The translations under genes and the position numbers were made by a program. 64,000 nucleotides of DNA from Streptomyces sp. NBC_00102 (GTDB lineage Bacteria; Actinomycetota; Actinomycetes; Streptomycetales; Streptomycetaceae): the NCBI RefSeq assembly GCF_026343115.1, contig NZ_JAPEMC010000001.1, forward strand, positions 1,240,001 to 1,304,000, in the 5' to 3' direction. A model generated the notes under the pieces. It was not told the DNA's origin, searched no databases, and saw only the letters and a list, made by a program, of their open reading frames with translations. Below, one piece after another: positions 43,368 to 53,165 of this stretch (positions within the stretch are counted from its first letter, which is position 1; every line of letters begins with the position of its first letter).

Positions 43368-44215
43368 GCCCTGTCCTCGTGGTCCTGGTCGCCCCGGTCG
43401 CCCTCGACGTGCCCTTCGAGGGGTCCGTCCACCCAGACGTATCCGGCGAGCCGTCCGGTGGTGCGGTCGCGCCGGTACGAGAAGTGGTCGTCCGACTCCC
43501 GCGTGCAGAACGGCGAACGCCGCACGTCGCGCACCCCGAGCGCGGCGAGCTGGGAGTGGACCCCGGCGACGACGTCCACCGCCGGGGTACCCCACCGGGT
43601 CTCGGCCCGTGCCGCGGGTACGGCCTCGGCGACCTCGTCCCGCATCGCGGCCGGCACCTCGTAGCAACCGCCGCAGACCGCCGGTCCGGTGCGGGCGACG
43701 ATCCGGGAGGCTTCGGCACCGAGGGCGAGCATCGCCTCCACCGCGGCGGGGACGACTCCGGCGACGAGGCCGGGGCGGCCGGCGTGTGCCGCCGAGACGA
43801 CTCCGGCGACCGGGTCGGCCAGCAGGACCGGGACGCAGTCCGCGGTGAGCACGGCGAGCGGCAGCGCCCGACGCGCGGTCACCAGCGCGTCCACCGCCGG
43901 GATCTCCCGGTCCGGGCCCCAGGGCCCGTCGACCACGGCGACCTCGCGGCCGTGCACCTGGTTCATCCAGACGACCCGCGCCGGGTCCAACCCGAGCTCA
44001 CCGGCGGCGCGCGCCCTGTTCGCGACCACGGCGGCGGGGTCGTCTCCGACCGCGCCGCCGAGGTTCAGCGACCCGTACGGGGCGGTGCTCACCCCGCCCC
44101 ACCGGTCGGTGAAGGCGAAGTGGGCACGGGCGCCACCGGACGGGTCCGCCGCGAGTACCGATGTGACGGCGGGACCCGCGGTGCTCGCGGGTCCCGCGTG
44201 GTGCCGGTCTATCAC
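43364..44215 (-). CDS. pgeF: Peptidoglycan editing factor PgeF (YfiH, laccase domain)
   Basis: A 283-residue multicopper-oxidoreductase-like YfiH/DUF152 protein; E. coli PgeF removes peptidoglycan precursors carrying wrong amino acids. Conserved metal-site segments are [47 protein letters not shown] and [15 protein letters not shown] at 44215 overlaps the ftsZ stop (GTGA). A later GTG (VTSVLAADP) is an alternative start; the C-terminal 25 residues are a hydrophilic tail. Confidence 0.93.
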   Translation of the reverse strand: MIDRHHAGPASTAGPAVTSVLAADPSGGARAHFAFTDRWGGVSTAPYGSLNLGGAVGDDPAAVVANRARAAGELGLDPARVVWMNQVHGREVAVVDGPWGPDREIPAVDALVTARRALPLAVLTADCVPVLLADPVAGVVSAAHAGRPGLVAGVVPAAVEAMLALGAEASRIVARTGPAVCGGCYEVPAAMRDEVAEAVPAARAETRWGTPAVDVVAGVHSQLAALGVRDVRRSPFCTRESDDHFSYRRDRTTGRLAGYVWVDGPLEGHVEGDRGDQDHEDRA

Positions 44216-45423
44216 TTCAGGAAGTCCGGTACGTCCAGCTCTTCGGCCTGGGTGTCCTGGTAGGGACGGGCCGTCGGAACGTGCGGCGGGGCCACCGGCG
44301 GCAGCGAGCCGTCGTTCGCGACCGGTACGGGCTCGACCGGGGCCGGGGCCTCTTCGCGGACCGGTACGGAACCGAGTCCGGCCGAGTGGCGGACCGGCTC
44401 GGGCCGGGCCGGCGGGGCGGGCTCCTCGCGCTTGGTGGCACCGGCGCCGATCACGTTCTCGCGGCGGGCCGGCGGCTGACCGCCATCGAAGCCCGCAGCG
44501 ATCACGGTGACCCGCACCTCGTCGCCCAGCGCGTCGTCGATGACCGCGCCGAAGATGATGTTCGCCTCCGGGTGCGCCGCCTCGCTCACCAGCTGGGCGG
44601 CCTCGTTGATCTCGAAGAGACCGAGGTCGCTGCCGCCGGAGATGGAGAGCAGCACGCCGCGGGCGCCGTCGATGGACGCCTCCAGGAGGGGCGAGGAGAT
44701 CGCCATCTCCGCCGCCGCCACCGCGCGGTCGTCGCCGCGGGCCGAGCCGATGCCCATGAGCGCCGAACCCGCCTCGGACATGACCGACTTGACGTCGGCG
44801 AAGTCGAGGTTGATGAGGCCGGGGGTGGTGATGAGGTCGGTGATGCCCTGGACACCCGAGAGCAGTACCTGGTCGGCCGACTTGAACGCGTCGAGCACGC
44901 TCACCTGGCGGTCCGAGATGGACAGCAGCCGGTCGTTGGGGATGACGATGAGGGTGTCGACCTCTTCGCGGAGCTCGGCGATGCCGTCCTCCGCCTGGTT
45001 CGCGCGCCGGCGGCCCTCGAAGGTGAACGGGCGGGTGACCACACCGATCGTCAGGGCGCCCAGTGAACGGGCGATGTTGGCCACGACGGGTGCGCCACCG
45101 GTGCCGGTGCCGCCGCCCTCTCCTGCGGTGACGAAGACCATGTCGGCCCCCTTGAGGACCTCCTCGATCTCTTCACGGTGGTCCTCTGCCGCCTTGCGAC
45201 CGACTGCCGGGTTGGCTCCGGCGCCGAGTCCCCGGGTGAGTTCGCGGCCGACGTCGAGCTTGACGTCGGCGTCGCTCATCAACAGGGCTTGCGCGTCCGT
45301 GTTGATCGCGATGAACTCGACGCCCTTGAGACCGACCTCGATCATTCGGTTGATGGCATTGACACCACCGCCGCCGACACCGATGACCTTGATGACTGCG
45401 AGGTAGTTCTGCGGTGCTGCCAC
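44212..45423 (-). CDS. ftsZ: Cell division GTPase FtsZ
   Basis: A 403-residue tubulin-like GTPase forming the Z ring and, in Streptomyces, the Z ladders of sporulating hyphae. The N-terminal [13 protein letters not shown], the tubulin signature [16 protein letters not shown], and the T7-loop region [11 protein letters not shown] with its catalytic Asp are intact. A Pro-rich linker precedes the C-terminal peptide [13 protein letters not shown] that binds SepF. GTG start; upstream lies a 275-base leader with an inverted repeat and a candidate promoter. Confidence 0.99.
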   Translation of the reverse strand: MAAPQNYLAVIKVIGVGGGGVNAINRMIEVGLKGVEFIAINTDAQALLMSDADVKLDVGRELTRGLGAGANPAVGRKAAEDHREEIEEVLKGADMVFVTAGEGGGTGTGGAPVVANIARSLGALTIGVVTRPFTFEGRRRANQAEDGIAELREEVDTLIVIPNDRLLSISDRQVSVLDAFKSADQVLLSGVQGITDLITTPGLINLDFADVKSVMSEAGSALMGIGSARGDDRAVAAAEMAISSPLLEASIDGARGVLLSISGGSDLGLFEINEAAQLVSEAAHPEANIIFGAVIDDALGDEVRVTVIAAGFDGGQPPARRENVIGAGATKREEPAPPARPEPVRHSAGLGSVPVREEAPAPVEPVPVANDGSLPPVAPPHVPTARPYQDTQAEELDVPDFLK

Positions 45424-45517
45424 GTCGAAGGCCTCTCGCCTCGATTTACGTGTCGTCGCTCTGCGGTGGCCCGCCGCGACGACGGATGTCGATGGGGACG
45501 GTCCGAACGCCGACCCA

Positions 45518-45542
45518 AACCCTAACGCTGAAGTTTAGGGTT
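45518..45542 (-). promoter_or_regulatory. Inverted repeat in the ftsZ leader
   Basis: Perfect eight-base arms AACCCTAA and TTAGGGTT with a nine-base centre, 95 bases upstream of the ftsZ start. It is AT-richer than its surroundings, so it may be an operator or an mRNA hairpin. Confidence 0.5.
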
Positions 45543-45579
45543 ACCAGTGTGTCTGCTTCTTGGACTCTTCCGAACAGGA

Positions 45580-45608
45580 CACTAAGTCGACAAGTGGCGC
45601 ACGTTCAA
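45580..45608 (-). promoter_or_regulatory. Candidate ftsZ promoter
   Basis: On the minus strand TTGAAC (45608-45603) and TTAGTG (45585-45580) are 17 bases apart, giving a sigma-70-like promoter about 150 bases upstream of ftsZ. S. coelicolor ftsZ is known to have several promoters, one of them sporulation-specific; which, if any, this corresponds to was not tested. Confidence 0.45.
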
Positions 45609-45698
45609 CGAACACGCCGAACCTCCCGTTTTTCTTTTCACCCTATGTGATCACCCGTAGCGATGACCAACCAGGGTGCTGGTCAGGCCAAATACCCG

Positions 45699-46493
45699 TC
45701 AACTCTCCGAAGATGCCGGAGCGGTGGGCGCACTCACGTCGAAGTGTCCTGCTTTGGGTGCCGCTTTCATCAGCGCGGTGAGGACTTTCGCCTTCACCGC
45801 GCCCTGTTCACCACTGCCCCAGATCACTTCCCGTCCCCCCGTCAGCTTCAGCGAGATCGCATCGTACGAGGTCACCCGCACCACCTCGGTGTCCCGCGCG
45901 ACGGCGGCGGGGAGGTCGCCGGCGACTTCGACCGCTTCCCGCAACAGACGGTCACCGCCGAAACGGCGCAGACTCGCGGAAGGTTCGGGCGACAATTCCA
46001 GCAACGGAACCTTTTCAGGCGCTTTGTCCACCGTCGCGAACCGCACACCCCCGGCGTCCACTTCGGTGAAGTTTGCGCCCTTTTTCAGCAGAAGGACCGG
46101 CTTTCGCTCCGTCACCTCGATGTCGATTCCGTGCGGCCAGGAACGCGTCACGTCCACGGTGTCGATGCGGGGGAGTTTCCGCCGCAACCGGCGCTCCAGG
46201 GAATCGGTGTCCACGGAGACCAGCGGCGAGCCGACCGGAGCCGACGCCGCCGCCTCCACCTCCGCCCGGGAGAGGACGTCGGTCCCGCTCACCCCGACGT
46301 CCTCCAGCCGGAGCCAGGAGGAGCCCCAGAGCGCCCACGCCACGCCCCCGGCGAGCAGGGCGGCCCCGGCCGCGCCGAGGACCACCGCCCTGCGGCGGCC
46401 GGGCGCACCGCCTCCGGGACCGGCGTGCGGCGCGCGCGCCGGGGTGTCCGCCTGCTTCCCTGAACCGCGCTGGGCGGTCGTCGGTCCGGCCAC
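45699..46493 (-). CDS. ftsQ: Division protein FtsQ
   Basis: A 264-residue bitopic divisome protein: cytoplasmic N terminus rich in Gly/Pro, one membrane helix (AVVLGAAGAALLAGGVAWALW), then the extracellular POTRA domain (LRLEDVGVSGTDVLSRAEVEAAA ... IDTVDVTRSWPHGIDIEVTERKPV) and a beta domain. The GTG at 46493 is preferred because AAGGAG lies five bases upstream; an ATG at 46547 overlapping the murG stop would add 18 residues. It links the FtsL/FtsB-like complex to the septal synthase. Confidence 0.95.
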   Translation of the reverse strand: MAGPTTAQRGSGKQADTPARAPHAGPGGGAPGRRRAVVLGAAGAALLAGGVAWALWGSSWLRLEDVGVSGTDVLSRAEVEAAASAPVGSPLVSVDTDSLERRLRRKLPRIDTVDVTRSWPHGIDIEVTERKPVLLLKKGANFTEVDAGGVRFATVDKAPEKVPLLELSPEPSASLRRFGGDRLLREAVEVAGDLPAAVARDTEVVRVTSYDAISLKLTGGREVIWGSGEQGAVKAKVLTALMKAAPKAGHFDVSAPTAPASSES

Positions 46494-46543
46494 GCTCGCT
46501 CCTTCGCCGGGTCCGGGGCGCGACACCCCGGACCCGCCCCGCC

Positions 46544-47638
46544 TCACGCCTGGCGGCGTGCGGCAATCGCCTCGTACACCATGCCGACGAGCAGGTCGTC
46601 GGCGTCGCGCCGGCCGAACTCCGCGGCGGCGCGGGACATTTCATACAGCCGGTGCGGATCGGACAGCACCGGGAGGACATGGGCCTGCACCCACTCGGGG
46701 GTGAGGGCCGCGTCGTCGACCAGCAGACCGCCGCCGGCGTTGACCACCGGCTGGGCGTTGAGCCGCTGTTCGCCGTTGCCGATCGGCAGCGGTACGTACG
46801 CGGCGGGCAGCCCGACGGCCGAGAGCTCGGCCACGGTCATCGCGCCCGCGCGGCAGAGCATCATGTCGGCCGCGGCGTACGCGAGGTCCATCCGGTCCAC
46901 GTACGGTACCGGGATGTAGGGCGGCATACCGGGCATGTTGTCGATACGCGGCAATTCGTTCTTCGGGCCGACCACGTGCAGGATCTGGATGCCCGACCGC
47001 TGGAGCAGTGGCGCGACCCGCTGGACCACCTCGTTGAGGTGGCGGGCTCCCTGCGAACCGCCGGAGACCAGCAGGGTGGGCAGGTTGGGGTCGAGCCCGA
47101 AGGCCGCGCGCGCCTCCGGGCGCACCCGGGCCCGGTCCAGGGTGGCGATGGTGCGGCGCAGCGGGATGCCGATGTAGCGGGCGCCGCGCAGCTTGCTGTC
47201 GGGGGTGGAGACGGCGACGCCGTGGGCGTACCGGGAGCCGATCTTGTTGGCCAGGCCGGGGCGCGCGTTGGCCTCGTGGACGACGATGGGCACTCCGGCG
47301 CGCTTGGCGGCGAGGTAGCCGGGCAGCGCGACGTAGCCGCCGAAGCCGACCACGCAGTCCGCCTTGGTGCGTTCCAGGATCTGCTCGGCGGCCTTGATGG
47401 TGCCGCGCAGCCGGCCCGGGACGGTGATCAGCTCCGGTGTGGGCTTACGGGGCAGCGGCACGGCCGGGATGAGCGCCAGGTCGTACCCCCGCTCGGGTAC
47501 GAGCCTGGTCTCCAGGCCGCGTTCCGTGCCGAGGGCGGTGATGCCCACGGTCGGGTCCTGCCTCCGCAGGGCGTCTGCGAGGGCAAGCGCGGGCTCGATG
47601 TGGCCGGCGGTCCCCCCGCCGGCGAGTACGACATGCAC
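46544..47638 (-). CDS. murG: UDP-GlcNAc:lipid I transferase MurG
   Basis: A 364-residue GT28 glycosyltransferase that makes lipid II from lipid I at the inner membrane face. Conserved features are the G loop [60 protein letters not shown] and the UDP-GlcNAc-binding [26 protein letters not shown] start at 47638, six bases after the ftsW stop. Confidence 0.98.
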   Translation of the reverse strand: MHVVLAGGGTAGHIEPALALADALRRQDPTVGITALGTERGLETRLVPERGYDLALIPAVPLPRKPTPELITVPGRLRGTIKAAEQILERTKADCVVGFGGYVALPGYLAAKRAGVPIVVHEANARPGLANKIGSRYAHGVAVSTPDSKLRGARYIGIPLRRTIATLDRARVRPEARAAFGLDPNLPTLLVSGGSQGARHLNEVVQRVAPLLQRSGIQILHVVGPKNELPRIDNMPGMPPYIPVPYVDRMDLAYAAADMMLCRAGAMTVAELSAVGLPAAYVPLPIGNGEQRLNAQPVVNAGGGLLVDDAALTPEWVQAHVLPVLSDPHRLYEMSRAAAEFGRRDADDLLVGMVYEAIAARRQA

Positions 47639-47644
47639 CGAAAT

Positions 47645-49120
47645 TCACCGCTCTCCGGACGGACGCTTCTTGACGCGCCGTCTCATCGTCTTCCATCTCA
47701 CCCCGGGCCTCCGCATGGCCAGGGCCGCTTTCGCGCCGGTCTCGTCCCGCGCGAAGGCGATCATCAAGCCGACCGCGAACATGGTCGGCAGCAGGGCCGA
47801 CCCTCCGTAGGAGAACAGCGGGAGCGGGACTCCGGCGATCGGCAGCAGGCCGAGCACCGCACCGATGTTGATCACGGCTTGCGCGGTGATCCACGTCGTC
47901 ACGCCTCCCGCGGCGTACCTCACGAAGGGGTCCTCCGTGCGTCCGGCCACGCGGATACCCGCATAGCCTAGAGCCGCGAAGAGGGCGAGCACCGACAGAG
48001 TCCCCGCCAGCCCCAGTTCCTCGCCGGTGATGGCGAAGATGAAGTCGGTGTGGGGTTCTGGGAGTTGTCCCCATTTCTCCACGCTCGCACCCAGCCCCGA
48101 TCCGAACCAGCCACCGGACGCGAGAGCGTAGATTCCGTGCGCGGCCTGCCAGCAGCCGCCCGCGGCGTCGGGTTCGCTGACGCCCACGCAGGCCAGCCGG
48201 GACATGCGGTTCGGGTTGGTCTTGATCAGCAGGACGGCGATGGCCCCGGCGAAACCGAGGACGCCGACGAAGAGCCTGGTCGGCGCTCCGGCGAGCCAGA
48301 GCAGGCCGAAGAGGATCGCGGTGAGGATGATCGCGGTGCCCATGTCGCCGCCGAGCATGATCAGGCCGAGCAGCATGAAGGCGACGGGGATCAGCGGGAC
48401 CAGCATGTGTTTCCACTGGGTGAGCAGCCGCTTGTCCTGTTTGCGGGCGAGCAGGTCGGCGCCCCAGAGCACGAGGGCCAGCTTGCCGAACTCGCTGGGC
48501 TGGAGCTGGAACGGTCCGCCGATGTAGAGCCAGTTCTGGTTGCCGTTGACCGACATCCCTATGCCGGGGACCTGGACCAGGGCCATCAGGAAGACGGTGC
48601 CGAGCAGCATCGGGTAGGCGAGCGCGCGGTGGAGCTTGACCGGCATGCGGGCGGCCAGCAGCATCAGCCCGGCCCCGATGACGGCGGCCAGGAACTGCTT
48701 GCGGAAGAAGTAGGTACTCGGCTTGGCGAGTTCCAGTGCCTTGATCATGGAGGCGCTGTAGACCATCACGAGGCCCAGGACCGTGATCAGCAGGCTGGAG
48801 CCGAGGATGACGTAGTACGCGGTCAGAGGGCGGTCCCAGGCCCGCAGCGCCTGCTCGTAGGCCCGGCGCACCCCGCCGCCGCGCGGGTCGCGGGGAGCGG
48901 GGGCGGAGCGGCCCGGGGGGCGCGGCGGCCCGGGCCGGCTGCCGGAACCGGCGGCGAGCCGCCCCCGAAGGGCCGTTCCGGGGTGCGTGGGTACCCCTGA
49001 GCCCGGTGAACCGGACAGGGCGGGCCGGGCGAACGGCCGGGTACGGAAGGGGCCGGTCCTCGCCGCGTGCGCCCGTGCACGGGCCCGTCCCAGGGCGTCG
49101 GGACCCTCATCGGCCGGCAT
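47645..49120 (-). CDS. ftsW: Septal peptidoglycan polymerase FtsW
   Basis: A 491-residue SEDS-family glycosyltransferase with about ten membrane helices, which polymerises lipid II at the septum together with FtsI. The SEDS signature regions are visible: QPSEFGKLALVLW, MLGGDMGTAIILTAI, PEPHTDFIFAITGEELG with the catalytic-type Asp, and GVPLPLFSYGGSALL. An 85-residue Pro/Arg/Gly-rich cytoplasmic N terminus precedes the first helix. ATG 49120 is used. The 122-base gap from murD holds a large hairpin. Confidence 0.97.
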   Translation of the reverse strand: MPADEGPDALGRARARAHAARTGPFRTRPFARPALSGSPGSGVPTHPGTALRGRLAAGSGSRPGPPRPPGRSAPAPRDPRGGGVRRAYEQALRAWDRPLTAYYVILGSSLLITVLGLVMVYSASMIKALELAKPSTYFFRKQFLAAVIGAGLMLLAARMPVKLHRALAYPMLLGTVFLMALVQVPGIGMSVNGNQNWLYIGGPFQLQPSEFGKLALVLWGADLLARKQDKRLLTQWKHMLVPLIPVAFMLLGLIMLGGDMGTAIILTAILFGLLWLAGAPTRLFVGVLGFAGAIAVLLIKTNPNRMSRLACVGVSEPDAAGGCWQAAHGIYALASGGWFGSGLGASVEKWGQLPEPHTDFIFAITGEELGLAGTLSVLALFAALGYAGIRVAGRTEDPFVRYAAGGVTTWITAQAVINIGAVLGLLPIAGVPLPLFSYGGSALLPTMFAVGLMIAFARDETGAKAALAMRRPGVRWKTMRRRVKKRPSGER

Positions 49121-49171
49121 AGTCGCTGTCCCCTCCGCTGATCGTGCCCGGGGCGGCGACAGTCCGGTGGC

Positions 49172-49237
49172 CCGGCCCCCGGGCCGTACCGTCCCCCGGG
49201 CACATTGTCCCCGGGGAAGGCACGGCCCGGGGGCCGG
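49172..49237 (-). terminator. Large hairpin between murD and ftsW
   Basis: Perfect 16-base arms CCGGCCCCCGGGCCGT and ACGGCCCGGGGGCCGG enclose a second hairpin (CCCCGGG/CCCGGGG). It starts 5 bases beyond the murD stop and ends 52 bases before ftsW. It may attenuate transcription or separate mRNA segments within the dcw cluster. Confidence 0.65.
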
Positions 49238-49242
49238 TCCTG

Positions 49243-50703
49243 TCAGACGCCGTCGTCGGCGAGTGCGCGGACCGCGTCCGCGAACGCCTCGCCCCGCTCG
49301 TTGTAGTTGGCGAACATGTCCATCGAGGCGCAGGCCGGGGCCAGCAGCACGGTGTCGCCCGGACGGGCGAGCCGTGCGGCCTCGGCGACCGCCTCGGACA
49401 TGGCCCCAGTGTCGGTCCGGTCCAGGTCGACCACCGGTACCTCGGGGGCGTGTCGCGTCAGGGCTTCGCGGATGAGGGCCCGGTCGCGGCCGATGAGGAC
49501 CACCCCCCGCAGGCGCTTCGCGGCGCCGCCGACCAGCTCGTCGAAGGTGGCTCCCTTGGCGAGACCGCCGGCGATCCAGACGATCGGCTCGTAGGCGGCG
49601 AGGGAGGCTTCGGTGGCGTGGGTGTTGGTGGCCTTGGAGTCGTCCACGTAGGCGACGCCGTCGACGTCCGCCACGTGCTCGATGCGGTGCGGGTCGGGGC
49701 GGAAGGCGCGCAGTCCGTCGCGGACCGCGGCGGGCTTCACGCCGAAGGCGCGGGCCAGCGCGGCGGCGGCGAGCGCGTTGGCGATGTTGTGCGGGGCGGG
49801 CGGGTCGACGTCGGCGACCTCGGCCAGCTCCTGGGCCTGCTTCTGCCGGTTGGTGACGAACGCCCGGTCCACCAGGATGCCGTCGACGACGCCGAGCTGG
49901 GAGGGGCCGGGGGTTCCGAGGGTGAAGCCGATCGCCCGGCAGCCCTCCTCCACGTCGGCCTCGCGCACCAGTTCCTCGGTGGCGGGGTCGGCCGCGTTGT
50001 AGACGCAGGCCACCGTGTTGCCCTCGTAGATCCGGCCCTTGTCGGCGGCGTACGCCTCCATGGAGCCGTGCCAGTCGAGGTGGTCCGGGGCCAGGTTGAG
50101 CACGGTCGCGGAGTGGGCGCGCACCGAGGGCGCCCAGTGCAGCTGGTAGCTGGAGAGTTCGACGGCGAGCACGTCGTACGTCTCCTCGCCGAGGACCGCG
50201 TCCAGCAGGGAGACGCCGATGTTGCCGACGGCCGCGGTGCGCAGCCCGGCGGCCTCCAGGATGGAGGCGAGCATGCGTACGGTCGTGGTCTTGCCGTTGG
50301 TGCCGGTGACCGCGAGCCAGGGGGCGGGCTCACCGCCCTTGACTCCCCGCAGCCGCCAGGCGAGTTCGACGTCGCCCCAGACGGGGACGCCGGCCGCGGC
50401 GGCCGCGAGGAAGAGCGGCTTGTCGGGCTTCCAGCCCGGGGCGGTGACGATCAGCTCGGTGGAGCCGGGCAGGGTGTCGCCGTCGCCGAGGCGCACGGTG
50501 ATGCCCTCCGCCTCCAGGCCGGCGGCCTGGGCGCGGGAGCGCTCGTCGTCGCCGTCGTTGACGACGGTGACCAGCGCCCCGAGTCCGTGCAGGGCGCGGG
50601 CGGCGGGAATCCCGCTGATCCCGAGTCCGGCGACGGTGACGTGCTTCCCCCGCCAGTCGGTCCCGTCCCCCTGGTGCGCGTTGCTCACTTCTTGGCTGCC
50701 CAT
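49243..50703 (-). CDS. murD: UDP-MurNAc-L-Ala:D-Glu ligase MurD
   Basis: A 486-residue Mur ligase that adds D-glutamate to UDP-MurNAc-L-alanine. It has the N-terminal Rossmann domain (VTVAGLGISGIPAARAL), ATP loop VTGTNGKTTTVRM, YDVLAVELSSYQLHWAP, NLAPDHLDWHGSMEAYAADK and C-terminal YVDDSKATNTHATEASL. ATG 50703 overlaps the mraY end by 19 bases; a GTG at 50688 that forms a GTGA overlap is equally plausible. Both lack a clear ribosome-binding site, suggesting coupling to mraY. Confidence 0.97.
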   Translation of the reverse strand: MGSQEVSNAHQGDGTDWRGKHVTVAGLGISGIPAARALHGLGALVTVVNDGDDERSRAQAAGLEAEGITVRLGDGDTLPGSTELIVTAPGWKPDKPLFLAAAAAGVPVWGDVELAWRLRGVKGGEPAPWLAVTGTNGKTTTVRMLASILEAAGLRTAAVGNIGVSLLDAVLGEETYDVLAVELSSYQLHWAPSVRAHSATVLNLAPDHLDWHGSMEAYAADKGRIYEGNTVACVYNAADPATEELVREADVEEGCRAIGFTLGTPGPSQLGVVDGILVDRAFVTNRQKQAQELAEVADVDPPAPHNIANALAAAALARAFGVKPAAVRDGLRAFRPDPHRIEHVADVDGVAYVDDSKATNTHATEASLAAYEPIVWIAGGLAKGATFDELVGGAAKRLRGVVLIGRDRALIREALTRHAPEVPVVDLDRTDTGAMSEAVAEAARLARPGDTVLLAPACASMDMFANYNERGEAFADAVRALADDGV

Positions 50704-51755
50704 CCCGCGTAGAAGAGTCCGAGACCGACGATGACGCACATGCCCTGGATGATCCAGAACCGGACCACCACCAGGACCTCGGACCACCCCTTGAGTTCGA
50801 AGTGGTGCTGGAGCGGCGCCATCCGGAAGACCCGCTTGCCGGTCATCTTGAAGGAACCGACCTGGATGACCACGGACATCGTGATCATCACGAAGAGACC
50901 GCCGAGCACGGCGATCAGGAACTCGGTGCGCGAGCAGATGGCGAGACCCGCGAGGGCGCCGCCGAGCGCGAGCGAACCGGTGTCACCCATGAAGATCTTG
51001 GCCGGCGAGGTGTTCCACCACAGGAAGCCGAAGCAGGAACCCATCAGCGCCGAGGCGACGACCGCCAGGTCGAGTGGGTCGCGCACTTCGAAACAGGCGC
51101 TGGGGTTGGTGAGTTCCATCGCGTTGGCGCACGACTCCTGGAACTGCCACAGTCCGATGAAGGTGTACGCGCCGAAGACCATCACCGACGCGCCGGTGGC
51201 CAGGCCGTCCAGACCGTCCGTCAGGTTCACGCCGTTGGACATGGCGAGAATCATGAACAGCGCCCAGACGACGAACAGCACCGGTCCGATCGACCACCCG
51301 AAGTCCTCGACGAACGAGAGCCGGGTGGAGGCCGGGGTGTTGCCGTGGATGTCGGCGAACTGGAGCGAGAGCACCGCGAACGCGATGCCGACGATCAGCT
51401 GGCCGGCCATCTTCGCCTTGGCCCGCAGGCCGAGCGAACGCTGCTTGACGATCTTGATGTAGTCGTCCAGGAAGCCGACGAGCCCCATCCCCGCCATCAG
51501 GAAGAGCACGAGGACACCGGAGAACCGCATGTCCTCGCCCGTGATGACCTTCGCCAGGACGTACGCGATGATCGTCGCCAGGATGAAGGCGATGCCGCCC
51601 ATCGTGGGCGTGCCCTTCTTGCTGCCGTGCGTGCGCGGGCCGTCGTCCCGGATGAACTGGCCGTATCCCTTGCGGGCCAGCAGCTTGATGAGCAGCGGGG
51701 TACCGACCAGGGTCAGGAAGAGCCCTATGGCCCCCGCGAAGAGGATCTGCCTCAT
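50685..51755 (-). CDS. mraY: Phospho-MurNAc-pentapeptide transferase MraY
   Basis: A 356-residue integral membrane enzyme that makes lipid I by moving phospho-MurNAc-pentapeptide to undecaprenyl phosphate. About ten helices and the key motifs are present: DDGPRTHGSKKGTPTMGGIAF, GFLDDYIKIVKQ, NLTDGLDGLATG with the metal Asp, FMGDTGSLALGG and FRMAPLQHHFELKGWSE. ATG 51755 overlaps the murF stop (ATGA). Confidence 0.98.
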   Translation of the reverse strand: MRQILFAGAIGLFLTLVGTPLLIKLLARKGYGQFIRDDGPRTHGSKKGTPTMGGIAFILATIIAYVLAKVITGEDMRFSGVLVLFLMAGMGLVGFLDDYIKIVKQRSLGLRAKAKMAGQLIVGIAFAVLSLQFADIHGNTPASTRLSFVEDFGWSIGPVLFVVWALFMILAMSNGVNLTDGLDGLATGASVMVFGAYTFIGLWQFQESCANAMELTNPSACFEVRDPLDLAVVASALMGSCFGFLWWNTSPAKIFMGDTGSLALGGALAGLAICSRTEFLIAVLGGLFVMITMSVVIQVGSFKMTGKRVFRMAPLQHHFELKGWSEVLVVVRFWIIQGMCVIVGLGLFYAGWAAKK

Positions 51756-53161
51756 CGGCCGGTGACCTCGCCCTCGGTCGCGTTCTCCAGCAGTGCCTGG
51801 GCAACCAGCTCCAGGCCGACCGACCGGGACGCCTTCACCAGCACGACGTCTCCCGGGCGCAGTTCACTGCGCAACAGGTCGACGGCCGCCTGTGCGTCGG
51901 ACACGTGCACCGACTCCTCACCCCACGAACCCTCGTTGTAAGCGCCCAGTTGCAGCCAGGAGGCTTCGATTCCCCCGACCGCGACGAGCTTGCTGACGTT
52001 GAGCCGGACGGCAAGCCGTCCGACCGCGTCGTGCTCGGAGAGCGACTCGTCACCGAGCTCGGCCATCTGACCGAGCACCGCCCAGGTCCGCCGGCCCCTG
52101 CCCATGGCGGCCAGCGCACGGAGTGCGGCTCTCATGGATTCGGGGTTCGCGTTGTAGGCGTCGTTGACGACCGTCACACCGTCCGGACGCTCGGTGACCT
52201 CCATGCGCCAGCGGGAGAGGGTGCCCGCCTCGGAGAGCACCTCGGCGATCTCCTGTACGGGCATGCCCAACTCATGGGCGACGGCGGCTGCGGCGAGCGC
52301 GTTCGACACGTGGTGCTCACCGTACAGGCGCATGGTCACCTCGCTGCACCCGGTGGGTGTGTGGAGGCTGAATGCGGGGTGTCCGTCCGCTGTGAGACGT
52401 ACGTTCTCTCCCCGTACGTCCGCTTCGGGCGCCTCTCCGAAGAGGAGGACCCTCGCTTTCGTGCGGGAGGACATGGCACGTACGAGCGGATCGTCGGCGT
52501 TGAGGACGGCCACTCCGTCCTCGGGCAGCGACTCGACCATCTCGCCCTTGGCCTGGGCGATCTGCTCCCGGCCGCCGAACTCGCCGATGTGGGCGGTCCC
52601 GACGTTGAGGACGAGTCCGATGCGGGGCGGGACGAGGCCGGTGAGGTAGCGGATGTCGCCGATGTAGCGGGCGCCCATCTCCAGCACCAGGTGCTGGGTC
52701 TCCTCGGTGGCGCGGAGTGCCGTGACCGGCAGGCCGATCTCGTTGTTGAGGTTGCCCGCCGGGTAGACGGTCGGCCCCATGCGCTCCATGAGCTGGGCGA
52801 TGAGGTCCTTGGTGGAGGTCTTGCCCGCGGAGCCGGTGAGGGCGACGACGGGCAGCCCGAGGCGATCGACGACGACGTGGCGGGCGAGGGCGCCGAGCGC
52901 GGCCACGACGTCGTCGACGACGATCGCGGGCACCCCTACGGGGCGGGTGGCCAGCACCGCGACGGCGCCGGCCGCGACGGCGCCGGGGGCGTAGTCGTGG
53001 CCGTCGACCTGCTCACCGACGAAGGCGGCGAACAGGCTGCCCCGCTCCACCTTCCGGGAGTCGATGACGACCGGGCCGTCGACGACGACCGAGGTGTCCG
53101 GTATGTCGCGCGGCTGCCCGCCGACGATTTCGGCGATCTCGGCGAGGGAAAGGGCGATCAC
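51752..53161 (-). CDS. murF: UDP-MurNAc-tripeptide:D-Ala-D-Ala ligase MurF
   Basis: A 469-residue Mur ligase that adds D-Ala-D-Ala. Features are the N-terminal VVIDSRKVERGSLFAAFVGEQVDGHDY, ATP loop ALTGSAGKTSTKDLIA, MGARYIGDIRYLTGLVPPRIGLVLNVGTAHIGEFGG, and C-terminal TVVNDAYNANPESMRAAL. GTG at 53161 gives the expected VIALSLAEIAEIVGG start and lies 4 bases after the murE stop. It is translationally coupled to mraY downstream. Confidence 0.98.
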   Translation of the reverse strand: MIALSLAEIAEIVGGQPRDIPDTSVVVDGPVVIDSRKVERGSLFAAFVGEQVDGHDYAPGAVAAGAVAVLATRPVGVPAIVVDDVVAALGALARHVVVDRLGLPVVALTGSAGKTSTKDLIAQLMERMGPTVYPAGNLNNEIGLPVTALRATEETQHLVLEMGARYIGDIRYLTGLVPPRIGLVLNVGTAHIGEFGGREQIAQAKGEMVESLPEDGVAVLNADDPLVRAMSSRTKARVLLFGEAPEADVRGENVRLTADGHPAFSLHTPTGCSEVTMRLYGEHHVSNALAAAAVAHELGMPVQEIAEVLSEAGTLSRWRMEVTERPDGVTVVNDAYNANPESMRAALRALAAMGRGRRTWAVLGQMAELGDESLSEHDAVGRLAVRLNVSKLVAVGGIEASWLQLGAYNEGSWGEESVHVSDAQAAVDLLRSELRPGDVVLVKASRSVGLELVAQALLENATEGEVTGR

Positions 53162-53165
53162 TTGG

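Noticed and set aside
45660..45700. TTGACG at the end of ftsQ as an ftsZ promoter
   Set aside because: No acceptable -10 sequence lies 16-19 bases downstream; the TTGAAC-17-TTAGTG pair is a better candidate.
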